A stretch of 64,000 bases of DNA from Pantoea sp. Ep11b (GTDB taxonomy: Bacteria; Pseudomonadota; Gammaproteobacteria; Enterobacterales; Enterobacteriaceae), in assembly GCF_040783975.1 (NCBI RefSeq), contig NZ_CP160631.1, positions 1,240,001 to 1,304,000 on the forward strand, in the 5' to 3' direction. Positions 57,438 through 64,000 of this stretch are shown one piece after another. The notes under the pieces were generated by a model. That model was not told where the DNA came from. It worked only from the letters and a program-made list of their open reading frames with translations, and did no database searches. A program made the translations under genes and the position numbers. Positions within the stretch are counted from its first letter, which is position 1, and every line of letters starts with the position of its first letter.

Positions 57438-58377
57438 TCGCTGCCGGATCTCCCTGATGCGCCTCCTTCTTTTACTGATTGTGACTCTGCTGCCGGGCCT
57501 GGCGTTTGCCCAGCCCGGTGCGCTTTCCGGCAACCTCAGCAGCGTGGGCTCTGATACGCTCGGCTATCTGATGACGCTGTGGAGCGAAGATTTCAGCCGT
57601 CAGGTGCCGGGCGTTAACGTACAGGTGCAGGCCTCGGGTTCTTCTACTGCCCCGACCGCGCTGGCTGCGGGAGCGGCGCAGCTCGGTCCGATGAGCCGCC
57701 CGATGCAGGCCGATGAACGTCAGGCCTTTGAAACGCGTTACGGCTATCCTCCGCTGGCCGTACCGGTGGCGATGGATGCGCTGGTGGTGGTGGTCAATCA
57801 GCGCAACCCGCTGCAGCAGATCGCACCCCGCCAGCTCGACGCCATCTTTTCGGTGACCCGCCTGTGTGGCGCCCGCGATGTGCCGCTGCGCTGGGGCGAT
57901 CTCGGCTTAACCGGGGCGCAGTGGCGCAGCCGTCCGATTCAGCGCTATGGCCGTAACTCCGCCTCCGGCACCTGGGGATTCTTCAAGCAGCAGGCGCTGT
58001 GCCGGGGCGATTTTCGCAGCGACGTCGCGGAGTTTCCCGGCTCGGCGGCGGTGGTGCAGGCCGTCGCCGGAAATTCACGCAGCATCGGCTACGCCAGTTT
58101 CGGCTTTCACCTCAGCGGGGTAAAAATGCTGGCAGTGACCAACGATCAGGGGCAGGCCATCGTCCCGGATGCGGACGCCATCCGCAGTGGCCGCTACCCC
58201 TGGGCGCGTCCGCTCTACCTTTACGTCAATAAAGCGCCCGGTAAACCGCTACCGCCACTGGTGGCCGCCTTCCTGCAGCAGGTACTCTCGGCGCAGGGAC
58301 AGCGGCGCGTCAGCGAGGCTGGCTATCTGCCGCTGTCGGAAAGCCAGATCGCCCAGGCGCGGGCCTCCCTGCAATAG
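57424..58377 (+). CDS. PstS-like phosphate-binding protein in the phoBR operon
   Basis: A 317-residue periplasmic binding protein of the PstS family with a signal peptide ending PGLAFA. Phosphate-site motifs are recognisable: [30 protein letters not shown] and [12 protein letters not shown]. It is shorter and more divergent than canonical PstS. Start ATG 57424 has AGGAGA right before it and lies inside phoR; ATG 57457 is an alternative. E. coli phoBR lacks this gene. It might sense or present phosphate to the PhoR system, or serve as a scavenging protein. Confidence 0.85.
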   Translation: MPFINRCRISLMRLLLLLIVTLLPGLAFAQPGALSGNLSSVGSDTLGYLMTLWSEDFSRQVPGVNVQVQASGSSTAPTALAAGAAQLGPMSRPMQADERQAFETRYGYPPLAVPVAMDALVVVVNQRNPLQQIAPRQLDAIFSVTRLCGARDVPLRWGDLGLTGAQWRSRPIQRYGRNSASGTWGFFKQQALCRGDFRSDVAEFPGSAAVVQAVAGNSRSIGYASFGFHLSGVKMLAVTNDQGQAIVPDADAIRSGRYPWARPLYLYVNKAPGKPLPPLVAAFLQQVLSAQGQRRVSEAGYLPLSESQIAQARASLQ

Positions 58378-58453
58378 CCCAACATGAATTAATTTCATCA
58401 TCGCTGAATTTTCTTCAGTTGCAGCCGCGCCGCGTGCGTGACACTCTGTGTTC

Positions 58454-58477
58454 AGACATTTAGCCATCCAGATGGCT
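58454..58477 (+). promoter_or_regulatory. Tandem Met boxes (MetJ operator)
   Basis: Three consecutive 8-mers, AGACATTT, AGCCATCC and AGATGGCT, match AGACGTCT at 6, 5 and 6 of 8 positions. The central TAGCCATC/GATGGCTA part is also a dyad, as in known MetJ sites. Confidence 0.68.
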
Positions 58478-58538
58478 ATTTATATCAGAATGCAACTATT
58501 TCCTGCCGTCATTACCGGCAGGCGAGAAAGGAGTGATC

Positions 58539-59645
58539 ATGCAAAGAGAAACCGCCCCGTTCCGTGCCGACACCGTCGGCAGTTTCCTGCGACCTGCCGC
58601 CATCAAACAGGCGCGCGAACAGTTTGCCGCCGGTGAGATCGCTGCCGCTGCGTTGCGTAAGGTCGAAGATGAGGCGATTCGTGATGTGGTCGCGAAACAG
58701 CGTGAAAATGGCCTGAAGGTGGTCACGGATGGGGAGTTTCGTCGCGGCTGGTGGCACTTCGATTTCTTCTATGGCCTGCAGGGCGTTGAGCGTTATGAGG
58801 CGGAGCAGGGCATTCAGTTTAATGGCGTGCAGACCAAAGCGCAGGGCGTGAAAGTGGTCGGCAAACTGGGCTTCCCGGCCGATCACCCGATGCTCGACCA
58901 TTTCCGCTTCCTGCAGAGCATTGCCGGCGATGCGGTGCCGAAGATGACCATTCCCAGCCCCAGCGTGCTGCACTTCCGTGGCGGCCGCAAAGTCATTGAC
59001 GCGGAGGTTTACCCGGATCTGGCCGATTACTTCAGCGATCTGGCGCAGACCTACAAGGCGGCTATCCGGGCGTTTTATGACGCGGGCTGCCGCTATCTGC
59101 AACTGGATGACACCGTCTGGGCCTATCTCTGTTCTGAGGATCAGAAGCGCGACATCCGGGCGCGCGGCGACGATCCGGAGCAGCTGGCGCAGATTTATGC
59201 TCAGGTACTGAATAGCGCACTGGACGATAAACCTGCCGATCTGACCGTGGGCCTGCATGTCTGTCGCGGCAATTTCCGCTCCACCTGGATTTCAGAGGGC
59301 GGTTACGGGCCGGTAGCGGAAATCCTGTTCGGCAGCGTAAATGTGGATGCGTTTTTCCTGGAGTATGACAACGCCCGCTCTGGTGGCTTCGAGCCACTGC
59401 GGTTTGTTAAGCCCGGCCATCAGCAGGTGGTGCTGGGGCTGATCACCACCAAACTGGGTGATCTGGAAGATCCGGCGCAGGTGAAAATCCGGCTGGAGGA
59501 GGCGGCGCAGTATGTCAGTCTGGATCAGATCTGCCTCAGCCCGCAGTGTGGTTTTGCCTCGACGGAAGAGGGTAACAGCCTGAGCGAAGCCGAGCAGTGG
59601 CAGAAGATCCGTTTAGTGGTCGATATCGCCAGAGAGGTCTGGTAG
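58539..59645 (+). CDS. Cobalamin-independent methionine synthase-like protein (YxjG/MetE-C type)
   Basis: A 368-residue protein corresponding to the catalytic C-terminal barrel of MetE only. Start RADTVGSFLRP and the zinc-site motifs LHVCRGN (His, Cys), EYDNARSG and LSPQCGFAS (Cys) are in place. Relatives (B. subtilis YxjG/YxjH) transfer methyl groups to homocysteine, the donor often uncertain. ATG 58539 follows AAAGGAG; GTG 58533 is possible. Met boxes upstream suggest repression by MetJ when methionine is plentiful, supporting a methionine-related role. Confidence 0.88.
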   Translation: MQRETAPFRADTVGSFLRPAAIKQAREQFAAGEIAAAALRKVEDEAIRDVVAKQRENGLKVVTDGEFRRGWWHFDFFYGLQGVERYEAEQGIQFNGVQTKAQGVKVVGKLGFPADHPMLDHFRFLQSIAGDAVPKMTIPSPSVLHFRGGRKVIDAEVYPDLADYFSDLAQTYKAAIRAFYDAGCRYLQLDDTVWAYLCSEDQKRDIRARGDDPEQLAQIYAQVLNSALDDKPADLTVGLHVCRGNFRSTWISEGGYGPVAEILFGSVNVDAFFLEYDNARSGGFEPLRFVKPGHQQVVLGLITTKLGDLEDPAQVKIRLEEAAQYVSLDQICLSPQCGFASTEEGNSLSEAEQWQKIRLVVDIAREVW

Positions 59646-59665
59646 TGCTGTAACGTTGTGCAGAC

Positions 59666-59687
59666 AGGCGCGTAAAACGCGCCTTTT
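59666..59687 (+). terminator. Terminator after the MetE-like gene
   Basis: AGGCGCGT/ACGCGCCT stem with a 3-nt loop and TTTT. Confidence 0.82.
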
Positions 59688-60035
59688 GTGTATCTGAACG
59701 GTCGTTTATGCGGGGATTTCTCACGGCCTGACGACTTTTCAGGCACATCATCTTGTGTGCCTGCTGAAAAAATCAACGCTATCCTCTGCCTTTTGGAAAA
59801 AAGGCGGGATAACCTTCTGGTTTTCCGATCCCGTATTGCCTTTCGCCGCTATAAACGTTTTACTTAGCGCCGTTGTCGATCCACCCCTCTGTAAACAGAA
59901 TAACAGCAGATTAAACCACCTGCGCGCCAGCCCGAAGCGGACACCGTGCTCTGACAGTGTACGTCGTCGCGGTTCAGACGCAGCGAGGGGGACAACACGA
60001 ACTCAACTTCCACCGCAACATCAGTGACAGGCCGT
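59688..60035. other. Upstream region of brnQ
   Basis: About 350 bp with no supported gene. It presumably holds the brnQ promoter and leader; I found no leader peptide rich in Leu/Ile/Val codons and no clear attenuator hairpin. Confidence 0.4.
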
Positions 60036-61355
60036 ATGACACATCGTTTAACTTCGAAGGACATTCTCGCGCTGGGCTTTATGACATTTGCCCTGTTCGT
60101 TGGCGCGGGTAACATCATTTTCCCGCCCATGGTTGGTATTCAGTCTGGTGAACACGTCTGGACTGCCGCAATAGGCTTTCTGATCACGGCTGTCGGCCTG
60201 CCCGTCATGACCGTGATCGCGCTGGCTCGTGTGGGCGGCGGCGTGGATGCGCTCAGCACCCCGATTGGCAAAGTGGCGGGCATCGTGCTGGCGACCGTCT
60301 GCTATCTGGCTGTTGGCCCGCTGTTTGCCACCCCGCGCACCGCAACGGTCTCGTTTGAGATGGGGATCGCCCCGCTGACCGGTGAAGGCTGGCTGCCGCT
60401 GTTTATCTACAGCCTGATCTACTTCGTGCTGGTCATTGGCGTGTCGCTCTATCCCGGCAAACTGCTGGATACCGTGGGCCACTTCCTGGCGCCACTGAAA
60501 ATTATCGCCCTGACCGTGCTCGGTGTGGCCGCGCTGCTCTGGCCGGCAGGCGGAACCATTACGGCGACCGCCGACTATCAGCGTGCGGCCTTCTCCAGCG
60601 GTTTCGTTAATGGTTATCTGACCATGGATACCCTGGGCGCCCTGGTCTTCGGCATCGTGATTGTGAACGCGGCCCGCTCCCGTGGCGTGGAAAATGCGGC
60701 GCTGCTGACCCGCTATACCGTGCTGGCGGGCCTGATCGCCGGTCTGGGCCTGACGCTGGTCTACCTCTGCCTGTTCAAACTGGGCGCAGGCAGTGGCGCG
60801 CTGGTGGATCAAAACGCCAACGGCGCCGCGATCCTGCATGCCTATGTTCAGCACACCTTTGGCGATATGGGCAGCTTCTTCCTGGCCGCGCTGATCTTCG
60901 TCGCCTGTATGGTGACCGCCGTGGGCCTGACCTGTGCCTGTGCGGAATTTTTTGCGCAATACCTGCCATTGTCGTATAAAACGCTGGTATTTATTCTGGG
61001 TCTGTTCTCAATGGTGGTGTCGAACCTCGGCCTGAGCCACCTGATTCAGATCTCCATCCCGGTACTGACGGCGATCTATCCGCCCTGTATCGTGCTGGTC
61101 GTGCTGAGTTTCACCCTGAACTGGTGGAACAAAAGCAGCCGGATTATCGCACCGGCGATGCTGGTCAGCCTGCTGTTCGGCATTGTTGATGCGATTAAAA
61201 CCACCGGGTTTAAAGATATGCTGCCCGCTTTCAGTCAGCATCTGCCGCTGGCCGACCAGGGTCTCGCCTGGCTGCCGCCGTCGCTGGTGATGCTGCTGAT
61301 TGCCGCTGTTGTCGACCGGGTGAAGGGACCTGAACAGGTTGCCGTTCACTCGTAA
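60036..61355 (+). CDS. brnQ: Branched-chain amino acid transporter BrnQ (LIVCS family)
   Basis: 439 residues, the E. coli length. A Na+-coupled uptake system for Leu, Ile and Val with about 12 helices. The start [31 protein letters not shown] is the family hallmark. ATG 60036 is chosen to match homologues; ATG 60024 adds four residues. Its order phoBR-brnQ-proY follows E. coli. A hairpin terminator lies between brnQ and proY. Confidence 0.96.
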   Translation: MTHRLTSKDILALGFMTFALFVGAGNIIFPPMVGIQSGEHVWTAAIGFLITAVGLPVMTVIALARVGGGVDALSTPIGKVAGIVLATVCYLAVGPLFATPRTATVSFEMGIAPLTGEGWLPLFIYSLIYFVLVIGVSLYPGKLLDTVGHFLAPLKIIALTVLGVAALLWPAGGTITATADYQRAAFSSGFVNGYLTMDTLGALVFGIVIVNAARSRGVENAALLTRYTVLAGLIAGLGLTLVYLCLFKLGAGSGALVDQNANGAAILHAYVQHTFGDMGSFFLAALIFVACMVTAVGLTCACAEFFAQYLPLSYKTLVFILGLFSMVVSNLGLSHLIQISIPVLTAIYPPCIVLVVLSFTLNWWNKSSRIIAPAMLVSLLFGIVDAIKTTGFKDMLPAFSQHLPLADQGLAWLPPSLVMLLIAAVVDRVKGPEQVAVHS

Positions 61356-61378
61356 CAGAGAGCGCTGATTCTTCTTTA

Positions 61379-61403
61379 ACCACGGGCTTGCCCGTGGTTT
61401 TTT
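61379..61403 (+). terminator. Terminator between brnQ and proY
   Basis: ACCACGGGC/GCCCGTGGT 9-bp stem with a 2-nt loop, then five T. Only 23 bp before the proY ATG, so proY may be read through it or from an internal promoter. Confidence 0.85.
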
Positions 61404-61425
61404 CATTTCACAGGTACAGGTTGTT

Positions 61426-62778
61426 ATGCAAGAAACCAACAAGCTCAAACGCGGACTGAGCACGCGCCATATCCGCTTTATGGCACTGGGATCGGCGATT
61501 GGCACCGGGCTGTTTTACGGTTCCGCTGATGCGATAAAAATGGCCGGACCGAGCGTGCTGCTCGCCTATATCATCGGCGGAGCCGTGGCTTACATCATCA
61601 TGCGCGCACTGGGTGAGATGTCAGTGAACAACCCCCAAGCCAGCTCCTTTTCCCGCTACGCGCAGGACTATCTGGGGCCGATGGCGGGCTACATCACCGG
61701 CTGGACATACTGTTTCGAAATCCTGATTGTGGCGATCGCGGATGTCACCGCTTTCGGCATCTATATGGGCGTCTGGTTCCCTGAGGTGCCGCACTGGATT
61801 TGGGTGCTGAGCGTGGTGCTGATCATCGGCGCGGTCAACCTGATGAGCGTCAGGGTGTTCGGCGAGGTGGAGTTCTGGTTCTCCTTCTTCAAGGTCGCCA
61901 CCATTATCGTGATGATTCTGGCCGGTTTTGGCATGATTATCTGGGGGATCGGCAATGGCGGTCAGCCGACCGGCATCCACAATCTCTGGAGTAACGGCGG
62001 CTTCTTCGCGCACGGCGTGGTGGGGATGCTGCTGTCGCTGCAGATGGTGATGTTTGCCTATGGCGGCATTGAGATTATCGGCATCACCGCCGGTGAAGCG
62101 AAGGATCCGGAGAAGTCCATTCCGCGTGCGATCAACTCCGTACCCTGGCGCATCCTGGTGTTCTACGTCGGCACGCTGTTTGTGATTATGTCGATCTATC
62201 CGTGGAATCAGGTTGGCACTGCGGGCAGCCCGTTTGTCCTGACCTTCCAGCATCTGGGGATCGCGGCGGCGGCTTCCATCCTCAACTTCGTGGTGCTGAC
62301 GGCCTCGCTCTCGGCCATTAACAGCGATGTGTTTGGCGTGGGCCGTATGCTGCACGGTATGGCACAGCAGGGCCATGCGCCGAAGATCTTTATGAAAGTC
62401 TCTTCGCGCGGCATTCCGTGGGTGACGGTGGTGGTAATGATGTTCGCCATGCTGATCGCGGTCTACCTTAACTACCTGATGCCAGAGAAAGTGTTCCTGG
62501 TGATCGCCTCCCTGGCGACCTTTGCCACGGTGTGGGTCTGGATCATGATTCTGCTGTCGCAGATAGCGTTTCGTCGCAAAATCGGCAAAGAGGCGGCCAG
62601 CAAACTGCACTTTGCCCTGCCTGGCGGCAGCTGGACGGCTGGCGCTGGCGTCGCTTTCCTCTGCTTTATTATCGCGCTGATTGGCTACTTCCCCGATACC
62701 CGCGTTTCGCTCTATGTCGGTATGGTGTGGATCGTGCTGCTGCTGGCAGGCTACAAACTGGTGCGTAAGCCTCGTTGA
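61426..62778 (+). CDS. proY: Proline-specific permease ProY (APC/AAT family)
   Basis: 450 residues (E. coli 457) with 12 helices. AAT-family motifs: [25 protein letters not shown], then [25 protein letters not shown] (in pieces). E. coli ProY is cryptic for proline use but can transport proline when expressed; histidine has also been suggested for some homologues. ATG lies right after the brnQ terminator with a weak Shine-Dalgarno. With proB, proA and proC this adds a fourth proline-related gene to the window. Confidence 0.92.
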   Translation: MQETNKLKRGLSTRHIRFMALGSAIGTGLFYGSADAIKMAGPSVLLAYIIGGAVAYIIMRALGEMSVNNPQASSFSRYAQDYLGPMAGYITGWTYCFEILIVAIADVTAFGIYMGVWFPEVPHWIWVLSVVLIIGAVNLMSVRVFGEVEFWFSFFKVATIIVMILAGFGMIIWGIGNGGQPTGIHNLWSNGGFFAHGVVGMLLSLQMVMFAYGGIEIIGITAGEAKDPEKSIPRAINSVPWRILVFYVGTLFVIMSIYPWNQVGTAGSPFVLTFQHLGIAAAASILNFVVLTASLSAINSDVFGVGRMLHGMAQQGHAPKIFMKVSSRGIPWVTVVVMMFAMLIAVYLNYLMPEKVFLVIASLATFATVWVWIMILLSQIAFRRKIGKEAASKLHFALPGGSWTAGAGVAFLCFIIALIGYFPDTRVSLYVGMVWIVLLLAGYKLVRKPR

Positions 62779-63291
62779 TCTTCTGTTCTGCTCTCCCGAT
62801 GCCGGGGGAGCAGAACCGGTTATTTCCCGCTTCTGTTTTATCCTCCGTTATTTGTGTGATCCGCTGCACAGCCTTCCGTTTTTCAGCCGCTGCGACATTG
62901 CGCAGAAATAGTATGGCGTGGTGTTAAGCAGTTTATTTTTCCGACGACGTGTGGAACGGTTTAATTAATGACCTGATTAGCATCACAGATGCTTAAGCCG
63001 GATAGCCGGACAGGCGTCATCGCGCGGCAGGGCGCGGCGGGCGGGAGTTGAACAGCAGGCGTGGGGATGAAGAAAATAAAAAACGGCGAAACTAGTCGCC
63101 GAAAGAATCAAAGAATTACAGGAAAAAATAATTATAAAGGGATGATTGACGTAACTATCGTAAAACAAAAAAGAGGGGGCTGATAGCCAGCCAGTTTTAA
63201 ATAAGAAAAGGTCGGAATGGCGCTAATTAACAGCGGTTAACATTATTCAGGCCGCCGGAAAGCGGCGGTCTGAATTTCATTAGCCACAGAC
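62779..63291. other. Intergenic region between proY and the phosphatase gene
   Basis: About 510 bp where E. coli has malZ. It holds a long imperfect hairpin (62785-62817, GTTCTGCTC/GAGCAGAAC) after proY, a minus-strand terminator (63075-63101), and a dyad (63245-63272) near the phosphatase stop. A 61-codon minus frame (62983-63168) has no ribosome-binding site or recognisable features and is not called. Confidence 0.45.
63075..63101 (-). terminator. Minus-strand terminator downstream of the phosphatase gene
   Basis: On the minus strand CGGCG/CGCCG with an 8-nt loop is followed by TTTTTTATTTT. Confidence 0.7.
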
Positions 63292-64000
63292 TCAGGGCAC
63301 TATAACCGAAACCGGCAGCGTAGCGCTGTTATCCAGGTTTTTACGCAGCCGATTCAGTGTGGATTGATAAGGGCAGAGCAGACCCACCTTTGTGACTCTG
63401 CAGTCGGGCTGATGCCACTCCTGACGTAACAGCGGATGTTTTTCATCAACCGGCTGCAGCTGGCGTATCCCATCCAGACTCTGTGCCTGAAAATAGAGGC
63501 GCAAAAACCGTTCGCCGCTGTGGATGTCGCGCCAGCGCTCCAGCACCAGACTGCTGCCGGGCGGGATGTTGCCGCGTGCATAACCGGGTAGCTGCCAGCT
63601 GAAACCCATCAGGGTGCGCACCATCGCAATATTGGTGTCGTGCGCGACCAGAATAAACCAGCGGGCAGGCGAACGCGCATCGTCGATCGTCTCCAGCAGG
63701 GCGTTGAGCAGGATTGAGCCGCGCCGCTGAGCCAGGTAGAGAAGATCGTTACTGAGATCGTAGTTGGCGGTCAGCAGGGGCAGCAGCGTGGTGATCTGCG
63801 CGGCGGAAGTGATATGCCCCCAGGCGAGCTGATCGAACGGCAGATTTTCGCTGTAACCCAGCCGCAGCGTCTCCACCATGCTCGCCATCGCGCTCAGCCC
63901 GTAGACGTAACTGCCGCCGCTGCGGGTCTGCCGGATCGACCAGGGCTGGTCGAAGAAGGTGCAGGCAACGGCGGGCGGACAGACGGCGGCTTTCAGCTGC
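63292..64000 (-). CDS. Histidine-type acid phosphatase, AppA/phytase-like (5' end outside window)
   Basis: The frame is open to the window edge; 235 residues of the C-terminal part are visible. Features of the branch-2 histidine acid phosphatases: the catalytic HD motif in VAHDTNIAMVRTLMG, IPPGSSLVLERWRD, and a cysteine-containing C-terminus (DCRVTKVGLLCPYQ). The N-terminal RHGxRxP motif and signal peptide must lie beyond the edge. Family members are periplasmic phytases or glucose-1-phosphatases (AppA, Agp), and which one cannot be decided from this part. It takes the place of malZ next to proY. The internal ATG at 63888 is not the start. Confidence 0.88.
   Translation of the reverse strand, partial: QLKAAVCPPAVACTFFDQPWSIRQTRSGGSYVYGLSAMASMVETLRLGYSENLPFDQLAWGHITSAAQITTLLPLLTANYDLSNDLLYLAQRRGSILLNALLETIDDARSPARWFILVAHDTNIAMVRTLMGFSWQLPGYARGNIPPGSSLVLERWRDIHSGERFLRLYFQAQSLDGIRQLQPVDEKHPLLRQEWHQPDCRVTKVGLLCPYQSTLNRLRKNLDNSATLPVSVIVP

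Noticed and set aside
60048..60959. 303-codon minus frame antisense to brnQ
   Set aside because: Histidine/arginine/glutamine-rich shadow of a membrane-protein gene; brnQ matches its family end to end.
62983..63168. 61-codon minus frame between proY and the phosphatase gene
   Set aside because: No ribosome-binding site, odd composition, and a minus-strand terminator lies inside it.

Overview
The window is about 57% GC enterobacterial chromosome. Gene content and order point to Pantoea or a close relative in Erwiniaceae. The E. coli order frsA-crl-phoE-proB-proA opens it, and iraP-psiF-(Rieske/FAD enzyme)-proC-yaiI-aroL-yaiA-ppnP-rdgC-mak-sbcC-sbcD-phoB-phoR-brnQ-proY forms the right half. 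E. coli neighbours such as thrW, ddlA, phoA and malZ are not seen, and lineage-specific blocks sit between the conserved runs. No rRNA, tRNA, CRISPR array or insertion sequence was recognised.

Region by region. (1) 1-5.3 kb: frsA 3' end, crl (sigma-S partner), a phoE-type porin and the proBA operon. (2) 5.6-10.4 kb: a compact phage-derived island with an S24 self-cleaving-type repressor, an unknown basic protein, a four-gene lysis cassette (GH24 endolysin, holin, nested i-/o-spanin) and a tailspike-like polysaccharide depolymerase, but no capsid, terminase, tail or integrase genes. A lysozyme inhibitor (ivy) follows. (3) 11-17.5 kb: a cold-shock gene with a long leader and a downstream non-AUG Zn-ribbon small protein (YmcF-like), a methyl-accepting chemotaxis protein, cheV, a YdeI-type periplasmic protein, dbpA and a small connector-like protein. 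(4) 17.6-21.2 kb: Tat-exported amidohydrolase, LysR regulator and CynX/NimT-type transporter. (5) 21.2-25.5 kb: the lldPRD lactate operon with two visible LldR operators, then osmC. (6) 25.7-31.3 kb: small proteins and lipoproteins, a CPBP protease, a large CHASE4/PAS/GGDEF/EAL protein behind a sigma-28 promoter, an I78 inhibitor lipoprotein and an AriR/YmgB-like protein. (7) 31.9-35.1 kb: a lone lacZ with a lac-O1-like operator but no lacI or lacY. (8) 35.6-43 kb: the conserved iraP-to-rdgC run. (9) 43-48 kb: mak, then an ethanolamine permease, an APH-type kinase and an AraC regulator that look like one amino-alcohol module. (10) 48-50 kb: a TolA-C-like lipoprotein and an orphan Tli4-type T6SS immunity gene. 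(11) 50.3-58.4 kb: sbcCD, then phoB with a clear Pho box, phoR and an overlapping PstS-like binding protein. (12) 58.5-64 kb: a MetE-C-like methyltransferase behind tandem Met boxes, brnQ, proY, and the 3' part of an AppA-like histidine phosphatase.

How the genes work together: all three proline biosynthesis genes (proB, proA, proC) and a proline permease (proY) are present. Phosphate regulation recurs (phoE, psiF, phoBR, PstS-like protein). Three genes (mcp, cheV, GGDEF/EAL) carry well-spaced sigma-28 (FliA) promoters, tying chemotaxis and c-di-GMP turnover to the flagellar programme. Crl and IraP both act on sigma-S. The most unusual element is the 5.6-10.3 kb repressor/lysis/depolymerase island, which could be a domesticated release system or a prophage remnant.
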